Assembly (NCBI GenBank): GCA_963969495.1 | Contig: OZ018329.1 | Coordinates: 69,714,959-69,778,958, forward strand | DNA: 64,000 nucleotides | Direction of reading: 5' to 3' | Origin: Ceratothoa steindachneri | Lineage: Eukaryota > Arthropoda > Malacostraca > Isopoda > Cymothoidae | Shown here: in pieces, positions 44,839 through 56,285 of the stretch | How the letters are laid out: each line of letters opens with the position of its first letter | How positions within the stretch are numbered: the first letter of the stretch is position 1 | The notes under the pieces: model-generated | What the model was told of the DNA's origin: nothing | Database searches by the model: none | The model's input: the letters and a program-made list of their open reading frames with translations, nothing else | Translations under genes and position numbers: made by a program

Positions 44839-45353
44839 CTGATTCTGATTCAATTAAAGTGGGTGCATGTAAGGGAGGACGATAGAGTGTGTGGATAGAT
44901 AGAGAAAATAGACAAGTGGAGAAAAGAGAAAGAAGTGTAGTAAGGTGCACAGAGATGCCTAGAGTCTGGTGATCAGACCTATCACTTTTATTATTTTATT
45001 GGTTGCGTGTATTCTTTGTTGTTACTGTAGATTTGTAATAATTATAAATAATTATTATTTATGGCGTTCAAGCCATTTGTCTTAATAATTTTTAGTTTAT
45101 TTGGTGTATGTTATGCATTGCTTATTTTGTATGAGTTTTTTAATACGTTTAAGTGCGTGATTAATGTATTGGTATTTTTTGTGTGCGTGTGTTTTTTAGT
45201 GTTCTTATTTCTTCTAGTAGGTGATTTTTCGTCGAAATCGGGGGGTTTTTCGTAGTCTTGGTTTAAAGGTGTCTTCATCGGTGGGTTGTTGTCGTAGTTT
45301 GAGTTTCTTGTCTTGTTCGGTTTGTTTCTTTTCTTTACAGGCTTTACATCACA
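44839..45353 (-). other. 3' UTR and tail of A2
   Basis: Tail with hairpin, AT-rich stretch, 3' motif and T/G-rich 3' UTR, colinear with A3 (58053-58643). No gene is seen. Confidence 0.7.
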
Positions 45354-48090
45354 TTATGAATAGAACGGTACTTCGTCTCCGCCAGCCACTCGGTTGGCGG
45401 AGCTGGGGAATCTGGGGCGACAGTCAGCTCTTCTGTTCTGGTTAATCATCTGGGTGATTTCATAACTCAGTTCCCGATTAACCAGATCCTGCAGTTTCCG
45501 GGTCCGTTCTTCTATGACTTTGTAAATGGGAATTATCCCTGCCTCTCTGTGCAGATCTTTTTGCCGTCTTCTTTCTTGCCTGCGTGTACCCGTGATTAGG
45601 TACATGCATTTATTTTGCACTACTTGAAGTCGCATCTTTTGTGTTTTTGAGACACATGAGAGGGTGGAGGTGGGGTGAAGCAACGTAGATCTTACAAGGG
45701 CATTGTAGATCTTCTTCTTGTTGCTCTCACGTAGATTTCTAAATGTATATAGAGTTCTGACAGCGGACGAGGCTCGAGAAATTCTTTCTTCGACGTGCTT
45801 CTTGTACCCGGTAAAGGTGATTTTCATACCGAGTACATTGCATTCGTTGGTGTAGGGGTATCGCGTATCCCCCACACGCACGTCTGCCCTTAAAGTGCAT
45901 CCGAAGGGGACCACCTTGAATTTCTCTTGGTTTGTTCTTATCTTCCACTGAGCCTCGTAGTTGTTCAGGTTCGCGATTTCCATCGCTGTCATGCGAGCTT
46001 GCCACGGCGCATTCCTCCACGGAGATACGATTATCTGGCTGAAATCATCGGCGTACTGAATATTGAGGGAAGAGGGGTACACAGGGTCTGGGACGTCCAC
46101 GGTGTATATCGAGTAAAGGGTGGGGGACAGACACCCCCCCTGCGGGAGGCCCGCAGTGAGCGGAAACTTTGGTCCGTCCGTGCACCCTAGACTGACATAC
46201 GCCGCTCTCTCCATGACATAGTCACAGAGAGTTCTTTCTAAGTTTTCACTTAGACCCAGCCTTAAGATCTTATACTGCATGCCCCGCTGCCACAACTTAT
46301 CAAACGCTTTTGATACATCCCGACAAACGATATCCACATAACTCCTATCCCGTTTGGCTTGGGAAAGCTTTCCCGTTATGACATTGATTGCCATTTCCGT
46401 ACTTCGCTTCTTTCTAAACCCGAATTGACATGGGTTGTAGAGGAAGTCTTCTTCCAGGTGAGACACCAGTCTCCCGTTGAGGATCTTCTCAAAGAGTTTC
46501 CCGGCAAATTTTAGAAGTGAAATTGGGCGGTAGCTCTCTCTCAACGTTAGTTCTTTTCCGTGCTTGGGCAAGAAGATCATCTTTGCTGTCTTGTAAGCAT
46601 CTGGAAAGTACCCTGTATTCAGATATGCGTTAAAAATACGTTTAATTCCTTCGATGATGTTGGCTGGTGCCTTTTCGAAGTTTACCTTCGTAAGCCCCGA
46701 TTGGCCTGGGGCTTTTTTTCAGAATGAGCGGAGTGCGCCAAGGATCTCTTCTTCGGTGATCTCGGCGTCTCCGTCACGCAGTCTATCCACCTGGTGATGA
46801 GAATGCGTTCGGTGTATTTCCGTGTTAAGCTCGTCTACGATGTGGTTTTCGAACTCTATATCAAAATCTTCGTTTTCTTCTTCCGATATTCTGAAGATTT
46901 TTTTCCCAATAACGCCGAAGTATTACTTCGATGTTCCTTTCTTCTGTTTCAATGGATTCATCTTCTTTTGGGATTTCCATTTTCTTTTTTTTTCCAGATG
47001 ATCCTCTGAGACTTTTGAATTTCTTCCAAAAGTCCTTAAGAGATGCATCTTGATCGAGTCTCTCGATCGCATCGTCCCATTGTCTCCGTTGTTGTTCGAC
47101 GATCAACTGGTTGAGCTCTTTCTTGATCTCTCTACTTCGTTGTAGCGAGTCAACTGATGCATTTCTGATGTTTAACTCGTACATGACTCTCAATTCTCTG
47201 TAGAGTTCTTTCATGTACCCAGTCCACCTGTATAAGGAGATGGTTTTATACTAAGTTTTGAGGATGCAAGCCCTATCTGAGTTCATAAGATGTTCGGTGA
47301 GGTCGTCGAGTGCCTCGTCTATCTCCTCGAGAATTGCCTCGTCCAGATCTGGTCGGCGATAGGCCTCGAGGAGACCCGCGTACCGTGCCCAGTTTGCTCT
47401 CATGTAGTCTTTTCTGACTGGAGCTGGGACTTGTATAGAGTTCCTGTTGATGGTAAGTAGGATCCCTATATGATCACTACATGGTATCTGAACTGGTTCC
47501 ATGTAGTAATTGAACGGCAGCTGACGATTAGCCAGACAAATGTCTGGTTTTGTGGTACTTCTTCCTCGAGTATAGGTTGGAAAGTCCGGGCCTATTCTAT
47601 GGACCATATTTCGGTCCATCATAGTGTCCAGGCACTTTCCATTTCCATTGAAGGTCCTGTACCCAGACTCCCGACATCTGGCATTAAGGTCCCCCAATAA
47701 TATGGTAAGGGTCCTTCTGCCAAATAGGCCAGATAGAGAATGGATTGGTAAGTATTCTTGTCTCGGCGGCTGGTACCCGGTGGCGATGACCAGCTTTCCT
47801 ATATCGAGTTTGACCTCTATTGCAGGATAGGATTCTTCCAAGTTTCTTATTGGTTTATACTTGATCCCTCTTTTGATGGCGATGGCGGCACCGTCGTACC
47901 GCTCTTGAGAGTAATTCGTGATTAACACGTCGTAGTTCCAGATCTTCATTTCGGAGCTACGAGTGTCAATCCCATACTCAGAAATCAAGATGACATCTGA
48001 ATCAATCTCCCTGAACAAATTTCTGTAGAGTTTTTTCGCTGTCCAGCCGTTGGTGTTAATTTTCCTGCTTCTTAGTGAGTTCCGTTTCAT
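45354..48090 (-). pseudogene. LINE ORF2 (endonuclease plus RT), A2, lightly damaged
   Basis: Start ATG at 48088-48090, 11 bp after the ORF1 stop. The endonuclease half is open for 279 codons with 'INTNGW', 'ISEYG' (catalytic Glu kept; the next residue, usually His, is Tyr), 'TGYQPPR', 'LLGDLNAR', 'TKPDICL' and 'CSDHIGI'. A CAG-to-TAG stop at 'ILKT*' ends it (47251). A frameshift near 46905 and another near 46720 (T-run) precede 408 open RT codons: 'YRPISLL', 'DVSKAFDKLW', 'GLPQGGCLSPTLY', 'YADDFSQII' and the basic 'TGTRRQERRRQKDLHREAG' region that A3 lacks. Only a few changes separate it from an intact copy. Confidence 0.85.
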
Positions 48091-48101
48091 TGTGAGATGT
48101 A

Positions 48102-49363
48102 TTACCTGTGTTTTTTCTTTGTTTTATTACTCTTGGGGGCCTGTGGGGCGGGTCTGGAGTGCCCAGGCTTTTCTTTCTTCGGGGGAGGACTAGGAGTCTT
48201 TGACCGACTTTTCTTTGCTCTAGTGCGAGTGCATGGGCCCTCGTCACTATCCGAAGATGTTGATTTCTGATCCTTGTTGTCATTGTTCTCATCCTCTTCT
48301 TCGGATTCTTCCGATGTGGGAGATTCAATGACCTCTTTCAGCCCAGTGGCTTTTTCGTCGTTGCTGCTGTTTCTGATCACGCTGTTCTTGAATGCCCTGG
48401 AGCATTCTGGGTCATCGGGCACGCTGACGGATGGCAAGTTATTAGCTTTTAATAATGCGTTTAAGACCCGGTTATAGCATCCAGGTCTTACCGCATTTGC
48501 CACGTTTGCGTGTGTTATGCAGATGAAAATCTTAGCACTTAGGTCATTTGTGAAGACCAACGGTGAGGGGGTTGCCATCGCTGAGGCCATCCCTTCACTT
48601 CTCTTCACAGTGCTTGTATAAGTATTGGTTTTCATTTTCTTTTCTTCTTCTTCCATCTTTTAATGACCTCCTTTCTCTTCGGGCAGTTAAAAGCCATTGT
48701 TCGAGGGGGTCCCTTAGAGTTCATGCACTTTTTGGTAGTGCTATTGCAGGCGTCATATCGATGACCTTGTGTGGCGCATTCGCTGCACCAACCTGTTCCT
48801 TTTGGGGGGCAATTGACGGTTGTGTGGTTTTCTAACGCATAGCATACGAAGCACATCTGGATACAATGGTATTTTTCGTGTTCGATGTTGGTTCCTGGGA
48901 TCCTCATGTTGAAAATGAGGAGTCCGTCCGTTGCCGCCTTGTGGGCCATTTCGGTGGTCTGGAAGGTGACCTTGAAGACGTGGGTGTGATCACGGAATTT
49001 GATTACTTCCCTTATCTTCGCCCATGTGTGGTTCTTCTCAATTTCTTGTTTGAGATCTGCGGGGGAGTTCTCACCCACCCAACTCTCCACCTTTCGGCAG
49101 ATGACGCTCCTATTTGCGGAGATCGCTGGTTGGCTTTTAGCTTCCAGGTTCATTTCCTTTAGAACCTCGGCCCCTTCGTCAGATAGGAGCCGGTCTATGT
49201 CTTTGGTCTCACCGCATATAGCGATGAAACCATTGCGAATGTCGATTAACTTGATTAGAGCAATCCTTAAATTTGCAAATAAGGATTCGCACACGGTCTT
49301 CTTCTCGGGGGTTTTCTTTCCGCTGATGGTCCGTAGGGGGACCCTCTTAGGGAGGGCCTCCCT
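48102..49363 (-). pseudogene. LINE ORF1 (gag-like), A2, start codon lost, one frameshift
   Basis: The expected start codon is AGG (plus strand CCT, 49361-49363). The frame then follows 'ALPKRVPLRT' to the next in-frame region (open from 49294). 'RVESWVGENSPADLK'-type sequence, 'THVFKVTF', and knuckles CFVCYALENHTTVNC and CSECATQGHRYDAC are intact. The third knuckle is damaged, with Cys to Ser and His to Pro (CMNSKGPPRTMAFNC). A frameshift near 48650 joins to 184 open codons with an acidic linker and the 'TKKKHR' C-terminus. Normal length for family A is 415 residues (A3). Confidence 0.85.
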
Positions 49364-50190
49364 CGTCGTGGGCTTCTTCTTTCTTCTTTCTTGTGTTCAC
49401 TTCTTCCTCTGTAAAAAATGTGTAATTATTTTTGTTATGTGTGAAAAAAGTGATGTCAGAAGTGACAAAGGAGGTAGAGTCAAGGTTGTACTTGAATACG
49501 ATATGAGAAGAGCGCTCCCGTCCAATTTCCTGTTGTTTCCCCGCTCGGATGGTGCCGAGATGATGGGTGATGATGGATGGGGGACTGTTCTTGAATGGAG
49601 ACCTCAGAGGGTTAAGCTTGGTGGACTTAATGCATAGCGGCCGAATCAACGCCTGCTAAGTTTGTGCCACCCTCTCACGGGTACGTGCGCCAAAACTGCA
49701 TCCAACTACATAGAGACGGGAGTATTTCCCTCTATGATTCTGGCCGGGTCCCCCGGGCAATGAGGATTTCTCCTCCGTCCGGGACTCACAGTTTTGCCCC
49801 AGATTCGAGAAAATTTCTGACTTGTACTTCTGCTGTGGGATAGACCTCAAACCAGTTTCCACGCAAGCCTTTAATTATGTCAGTCCATGCGGCCGACATA
49901 GTTAATACGAAATTAATGAAGGGCAGTCATCCGAGCAGGTTCCCACGCAGGGCGGGGGACGGGAGCAATGAGGTTTTTAGGCCATCATCTTACTTCATCA
50001 CTCGCAGCGCTAAGATTGTGAGAAAATCTTTGCAGATCAACTGGGATCCTGATGACTCCCAGGACAGTCGCCTTCTTAGGTGGCGAGGCTCAAAAGTCTT
50101 TCTTTCTTAGTACGCGTGAAAAACAACGCTCTTCAAGAGGTAGTAAGGCAATGCTGCTCAGTCGGATATTCGCCCAGCTCCATCCATCAT
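49364..50190 (-). other. 5' UTR of A2
   Basis: Colinear with A1 and A3 5' UTRs. The hairpin at 49635-49658 carries one changed pair. It ends with TTCGCCCAGCTCCATCCATCAT. The 68-codon open frame (49656-49862) begins with GTG, not ATG, and is not called as a gene. Confidence 0.7.
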
Positions 50191-50683
50191 TGGACATCGG
50201 ACAAAATAAGAGATGAAATATAGGTAGATTAGAGAGAGAATAGTAATAGAGTAAAGTGGTTGAAGGGTGAGTTTAAAGAATAGATGATGTGTAGGACAAA
50301 GAATAAAAAGATCCCTGGTGAAAGGGTAGCTCTGTCAATGTGAAGTTTTGTGTGTTTTTTGTGGTTGTTTAGTATTTTTTGATAAACTATGAATTATAAA
50401 TCCATAGTTTATATAATTAAATTAAACATGGTTAATTCAATTATGATTTCGATCCTATTGATCGATTAATTGCTTTAGGCATTCAAGCCTTTATTTTTGG
50501 CGGGGGTTTTATTCCCGCTATGACTTTAGTAAAAAGTTTTTGAAAAGTTTTTGGTTATCATTTTAAATGGATTTTTTAAAAGTGAATGTGAAATTATTTA
50601 ATCTTGCGTTTTGCAAGTGGTTTTTAATTTAATTTGAATATGCTGAAGGAACCTGCGAATTACTTTGTATTTTGTCAGTTCTG
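50191..50683 (-). other. 3' UTR and tail of D2
   Basis: Tail hairpin, a second 10-bp-stem hairpin ATAAACTATG...CATAGTTTAT (50382-50412), 3' motif and T-rich 3' UTR. No gene is seen. Confidence 0.7.
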
Positions 50684-53423
50684 TCAGGTGTATTTTGGTA
50701 TCACCTCATTTTCTGTCTGTAGCTTGCTACTTTTGAAAGGTCTTATTTGTCGGTCTGCTTCGATTTCTAAGTGTGTACGAGAGAATTCAGGGGTCAAGCG
50801 GGCGCCAATGGCCTGCCATATCCTCTTAGCTCTCTCGTGGAGCGCCACGTTGATCGGAGATAATTGAACCGAGTCGTGGAGCTTCCTTTGTCGTTTACGT
50901 TCTCTTCGTCGGGTGTTTGTAATGAGTAGAACCACTTTGTTCTCGATGACTTGTAGTTTCGCAATGTGGGTCTTGGCGCTCGCGTTTAGCGGCACCGAAG
51001 GGGGACAAGAGTCTCGAACGAATGCACGCATTGAATATCTTGAGTTTATTTGAGCGAGTTAGGTCGATGAACCTATAAAATTCTCTCAAATCTTTCTTGC
51101 TTTTCGCGACTGTCCACCCGATATGACTTTTGTATCCCCCAGTGGTGATTTTGAGCCCCAGAAGCGTCCCTTCCAAGCAGTAGGAGATTCTCTCCCCTTC
51201 TACCCGTATATCATCGAAGGTCTTGCGAAACATGGGAATTATTTTGAATTTTGGGGCATTGGTTGATATCTTCCATTTCCTCTCGTAAGAGTTGATGTTA
51301 GATATCTCCCTAGCCGTATTTCTCGCCATAAATTCCCCGTGAACGTAAGCGGCTGTACAAATTTGTGATATATCGTCAGCGAACTGGACGTATATCGTAC
51401 CTTCGGAAAGAGGTTGTGGTAGGTCACGTGTATATATGTTGTATAACAAGGGACTGAGACAGCCCCCTTGCGGCACCCCAGATTTGAGCTCGAACTCGGG
51501 GCCTTTGTGTTCTTTGATCTGTATATACGCTCTCCTCTCCATTATATAATTGCATAGAATCCTTTCAAGAATGGGGTCGAGGCCTACTTGCATGATCTTA
51601 AATTGCAAGCCTCTCTTCCAAACCTTGTCAAATGCTTTTTTAACATCGCGGGGCACCAGGTCGGCATGCCTTTTACTTGCCTTGATGTTCGCAAGTTTTT
51701 CCGTAATAACGGCTAGTGATGTGTCGGTCCCTCTTTTCTTTCTGAAGCCGTGCTGTTGCTCGTTATGCAGGTTGGCTTCGTCGAGAAAAGAGTTGACCCT
51801 ATTTGCCAATATCTTCTCGAAGACTTTGCCAGCAAATTCTAAGAGAGATATCGGTCGGAAGTTTGCAGGGCAGTCCGGGGGCTTTCCCGATTTGGGAAGG
51901 AAGATCATCTTGGCCACTTTCCACTGGTCGGGAAAATAGCCTGTGTTCAGAGCGGCATTCATGATGTTAAGTAGCCCTCTCAGAACATTAGGCGGGGCCT
52001 TAATGAAATTCTCCCTGGTCAGCCCCGTGGTACCCGGTGCTCTTTGACGAAAGGATTTTAGTGCGACGGAGAGCTCTTGGGCAGTTATTTTACTCCCATA
52101 GCCCTCCATCGCTCTTTCCTGCGACACACAATGATGAGGGGAGGTTTTATGTATTTGTGTGTTTAACTGTTGGATAATGTTATTTTCGAAATCGAGGTCA
52201 TAATTATCGTTTTCTTCGGGGGTAATTTTAAAGATTGAGGACCAGAAAGTCCTAAAAATTTCCTCAATCTCTGTAGTCTCGTCAATTTCTTTCTCGTCAT
52301 GCTTGAGCACAATTTTCTTCTGAGGGGCTTGTCCTTTTAAACGTATGTACGTCTGCCAAAAAGTCCGTGAGTCTCTCTCTATGTCAAGTCCCTCAATTAG
52401 TCTGTCCCATACCTGTATTTGTTGGTCTGTAATGAGTGTCTGGAGTTCGTCTTTTATCTGTCTTATTCGTCTATGGGCATTGTGGTTGGGGCCTGTCAGC
52501 GCTATTACATTGGACAGGTCTTTATACTCTTGGTCCAGGGCTTTCATGGGGGGGGGGGTCTAAATAGGAGCTGAAAGGGTTTTATATTTAATGCGGGGAA
52601 TGCTATTTTTACCTGCTTTTATAAGGAGGTCAGTGATTTTATCCAGCTCTTCATCTATTTCTTCTAAATTGGCATCAATTAAAGGGTTTGGGGTATAATT
52701 TAGAAGATAATTTTTGTAGCTTTCCCAGTCCGCCTGCTTATAGCTTTTGCGTTCTGGGATTGCAATTTGAATGGCATTTACGCTAATTGTGATTTTAACT
52801 GCCTGGTGGTCACTTGGAATAATGGGGCCTGGTTCAATGTAATAGTTGTATGGAAACCTGATACTGGATAAAACAATATCAGGCTTCGTTGCTGCATTAC
52901 CTGTAATGAATGTCGGGAATTCTGGTCCGATTCTAGTCCCGTATTTTCTGTCAAGTAGGACTTCAATGTTTCTACCTGCATTGTTGTAGGAGGTATACCC
53001 TGATGCTGCACATCTTGCTTTCAGATCTCCAGCAAAGATTGCATTTTTCTTATGGCTGAAAACCTGTAGAAGGTTGTGCAGGGGTACATAGCCGCGTCTT
53101 GAGGGGGGGTAGCGCGTGGCCACGACTAGACCCCCCAGGGTAGTGCCTACCTCAATGGCAAGGTAAGATTCATCTAAATCGGGTAGTCTTTTGTATTTTA
53201 AACCTTTTTTGACGGCTATTGCGCAGCCGTCATACCGTTGCTGGCTGTGATTTTTGCTGATGACGTCATATTGAAATTTTTTTATCTCTTTATGAGCGGT
53301 CATTCCGTGTTCGTTAATCAGTATAATGTCAGGGTCACTTTGTCGCAGAATGTTGCCATAGATGGAACCTTTTCCGTCCAACCCATCGACATTCATCTGT
53401 ATGATTGTTAGTCTGTTGGTCAT
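50684..53423 (-). pseudogene. LINE ORF2 (endonuclease plus RT), D2, nearly open
   Basis: Start ATG at 53421-53423. The endonuclease (287 open codons) shows 'MNVDGLDGKGSIYGNI', 'LINEHG', 'QRYDGCAIAVKKG', 'ATRYPPSRRG' (the TGYQPPR motif altered: Gly to Arg, Gln to Pro), 'FAGDLKARC' (the catalytic Asn is Lys), 'ATKPDIVL' and 'PSDHQAVKI'. A stop (Trp to TAG) and a C-run length change around 52548-52560 separate it from 550 open RT codons: 'AKMIFLPKSGKPPD', 'DVKKAFDKVW', 'GVPQGGCLSPLLYNIYT' and 'VQFADDISQIC' (FADD). A frameshift near 51000 leads into the C-terminal 'TNTRRRERKRQRKLHD' region. Confidence 0.85.
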
Positions 53424-53469
53424 TTTGAGTAATGTAGGTTCTTTTAGTGTGTGTAGTTAAAGTAGACGC

Positions 53470-55039
53470 TTATTCGCGATCTACTTTAGCCCCATGTGGT
53501 GTACTGGGCGGGGTGCGCTCCCTGCCGTTTCTTTTTTGTCTGAATTCCGTGTCGGTGATCGTGTAAAAACAGTCCGTGGCCAGCTTAACCTTATTTTGTG
53601 AAAGAGCTTCCTCAACCTGTCGTTCCTGTACCTTATCAGAGCATTCCCATTTGTATCGTCCGGTCCTAAGACCTTCCGACACTTCACGGGAGTCCAATTC
53701 AGTTGGGAATGGGGCAGATTCAGGGGCGTACAATTTAAGGTTGAAGCCTCTGGAGTGGTATTTGAGTTGGTGCTCCCTTCCTCTAGATGAGGAGGTAGAC
53801 CGTGGGCCGCGAGTTTCGGAGATTTTCCTCGACCTAGGGGACCTGATCTCCTTGGGTCGGACTGCCTCCTTTGTTGGTGTGGATGTGGGGGTGTGTGTAT
53901 TTGTTTTTTGCGGTGTGGATTTTTTGGGGGTGAGTGGCGCCTGTTTCTGTGTTTGCGTTTCCTTAGGTTTGTTGAGTCGGGGGTCACGTGAGATGGCTGT
54001 GTTTTGGGTTTGTACTTTCTGGCATTTTTCTTGGCATTGAGGAGCAACGGTTATTCACATAACCTCCTCTGAAGGGGGGTTATCGGGTAACCACATTTAG
54101 CTAAGTCCGTTCTTCACGAGCATACGGTTTACTTCTGTCGCAAAGGTACCAGGGCGTGTAATGTTTTGTATGTGTGCATAGTATATGCAGCACATAATTT
54201 GGGTGGAATGTTCGTTTTCAATGTGTAAGAATGTTTTTTGGTTATTCGACTCGGCGATGGCAGCTTTCGCTACTTTAGCGTAGGTGGAGTTGGCTTTCTT
54301 CTCTTCCGATTCACGTTGGAGTTTGCTCTGGTTGCTCATTTCCTGTTTTTTTTATCGGACATGCCATGGACATGGTCCAGTGCGGGCCTGAGCAATTTAG
54401 ACATTTGATGGTATTATTCTTACATTCGCGCCAAAAATGGTCACGACCGGCGCAGCTGGAGCACAATTTAAGATCTTTATTTTCAGAGTAGTTGGACGTG
54501 GTGTGTTTGTTGTATTTGTAGCACCTGAAGCACATCTGCAAATCAACAAACTCCTCACGTTTCATCTGCTCTGGGCAAACTTTCACGTTGAAAAGAAGTA
54601 ATCCATTGTCTTTAGCCTTTTGAGCCATAGCCGTGTCTTCAAATTCCACTTTAAACACGTGTGTGTATGTTTTGAATTTGAAAACCTTTGCTATCTTTGC
54701 CCATTCGTGGTTATTTTCGATTTCCCGTTTTATATCGTCGGCTGAGTGGCTCCTAACCCAGGGGTCGAGGCGCCTGCAGATCAAACTGCGGTGGGTCCGT
54801 ATTTGTGGTGGTGTTTGTGGTCTAAGGTTGATTGTCTTGAGGCATTCAACGGCTTTCCCGGAGGTCAAGGCTTCACAATCAGCCTCCCTCGCGCAGATAG
54901 CCGAGTAACCATTATTTAAGTCAACTAGTCTTACCAAAGCAATGCGTAGGGATCCGTATACTGTTTTAAACACTTTTTCGCGGTCAGGTTTCGGGCCCTC
55001 CGGGAGGACCCGAAGAGTTATGCGCAAGAATTCTCTCAT
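53470..55039 (-). pseudogene. LINE ORF1 (gag-like), D2, frameshifted
   Basis: Start ATG at 55037-55039. The first 242 codons are open with 'KVFKTVYGSLRIALVRLVD', 'RSLICRRLDPWVRSHS', 'THVFKVEFEDTAMAQKA' and three knuckles: CFRCYKYNKHTTSNY (last Cys is Tyr), CSSCAGRDHFWREC and CLNCSGPHWTMSMAC. A frameshift at a T-run near 54345 is followed by 'IMCCIYYAHIQNITRPGTF' and 'VNRMLVKNGLS', then a stop. A proline-rich linker and the C-terminal module ('TGRYKWECSDKVQERQVEEAL') are open in another frame. Confidence 0.85.
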
Positions 55040-55440
55040 ATTAGGTGCATCATATGATGCGTTACAGTTTGTATGTGTGTAATGTTCATTGTGTTCACTT
55101 TGTGTTTTTTAGACGGAAAGGGGTGAGAGAGAAAAGGGGGCAATGTCCAATAAAAATTTTACTTTACCTCAAAATAACTTTCTTCAGGCAAGCGGGTTGG
55201 CCAGGGGAGGCTTCGGTCTCCGTTTCCACGAAGGAGCGAAGAGTTCTTCCGTAACCGTATTTCCAATGTAAAGGCAAGTAGTCCAACTGTTCACGAACTA
55301 TCGCGCTACTATCAACAAGTAGGGTCACTCTGTTTACTTTTCTCACTAAAAATTCGCTTCTATTCAAATCTGTAAAAATTGCTGTCAAAGCGGGAGGGGT
55401 CTGCTCATGCAAGCAAGGCAGTCCAGCTCCATCCACGCGA
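55040..55440 (-). other. 5' UTR of D2
   Basis: About 400 bp without genes, shorter than in D1. It ends GGCAGTCCAGCTCCATCCACGCGA (plus strand), the array junction. Confidence 0.6.
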
Positions 55441-56285
55441 TGATATATTTATTCGAAAGAGTACAAGTATTTTATACATTAGATAAATAAATAAATTTAT
55501 AAATTTATACAATGTAAAAAAAATATATAGTAAAAAGTGTTGAAAGAGATAAAAAATTATAGCCGAGGAGAGGAAAGATTTAGTCGAAGGCAAAGATACA
55601 AAAGAGGTTTCTCCTGGAGAAATACAACGCAGGAGCTCAGCTTTTTGTTAATTTACTACATTTACGTTTAAGTTGTACCTACCAATAGGTAGATTTATTT
55701 ACATTATTATTTATATTAATATTGGTCTATCGATTTAAGACTTACTCGTTTAAGTTTTTTGTTTGTTTGGGTTTTACTTCTATCTAATTTCATCATTTGG
55801 GTTTCACTGACAATTCTACATAATTATTTACACTGTTATTTATTATTTACATTAATATTGGTGTATGAATTATTTACACATGTTTCATCATTTGGATTTT
55901 TCTACATAATTATTTACACTGTTATTTATTATTTACATTAATATTGGTGTATGAACTATTTACACTTGTTTCATCATTTGGATTACACTGACAGTTTTAA
56001 CATTACTTTATTATTGATACTATACTCATTATGTTTTTATGATTTACCGAATTATGCTTTCAGCTTACTTTGTTTTTTCAATGTTTGCTACGTTTTAATT
56101 TTATTACTTCTCATAAACACTGGAACTTGCGTAGAGTTTACGTTCACTTACGTGACGTATTTAAACACTTGCTTATTTGGTTGTCGCTTAATTATTTATT
56201 TGACACTGTACCTATACGCTTATTTATTTATCACTTTTATCATTTTTGCTTTATTATTTGTTTAACACTTGACACTTTTTCACTG
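55441..56285 (-). other. AT-rich 3' UTR and tail of B1 with tandem repeats
   Basis: Tail with AT-rich stretch and perfect hairpin. An 86-bp tandem repeat (about 2.3 copies, units starting at 55815 and 55901) contains TCTACATAATTATTTACACTG and TTCATCATTTGG blocks. No coding sequence. The 3' motif GCNTTCAAGCC is not evident here; TATGCTTTCAGCTT at about 56054 is only a partial match. Confidence 0.65.
55815..55990. repeat. 86-bp tandem repeat in B1 3' UTR
   Basis: TCTACATAATTATTTACACTG begins at 55815 and again at 55901, with near-identical sequence through TGGTGTATGAA(T/C)TATTTACAC and TTTCATCATTTGG. A partial third unit follows. Confidence 0.85.

Larger units (their letters stand above)
44839..50190 (-). 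mobile_element. LINE A2, family A, array unit 3
   Basis: Complete in layout between junction motifs at 44823-44838 and 50178-50190. 3' motif at 45063-45074, tail hairpin GTCTG-GTGAT-CAGAC (44964-44978), TTCTGA tandem tail, ORFs lightly damaged. About 5.35 kb. It is the closest relative of A3 in the window. Confidence 0.85.
50191..55440 (-). mobile_element. LINE D2, family D, array unit 4
   Basis: Complete in layout between junction motifs at 50178-50190 and 55427-55440. 3' motif GGCATTCAAGCC (50478-50489), tail hairpin CCCT-GGTGAA-AGGG (50313-50326), TGGACA/CGGACA terminal repeat. About 5.25 kb; ORF2 is nearly open. Confidence 0.85.

Noticed and set aside
53576..54040. 154-codon plus-strand open frame
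   Set aside because: It is antisense to the D2 ORF1 linker, which explains its composition. No independent support.
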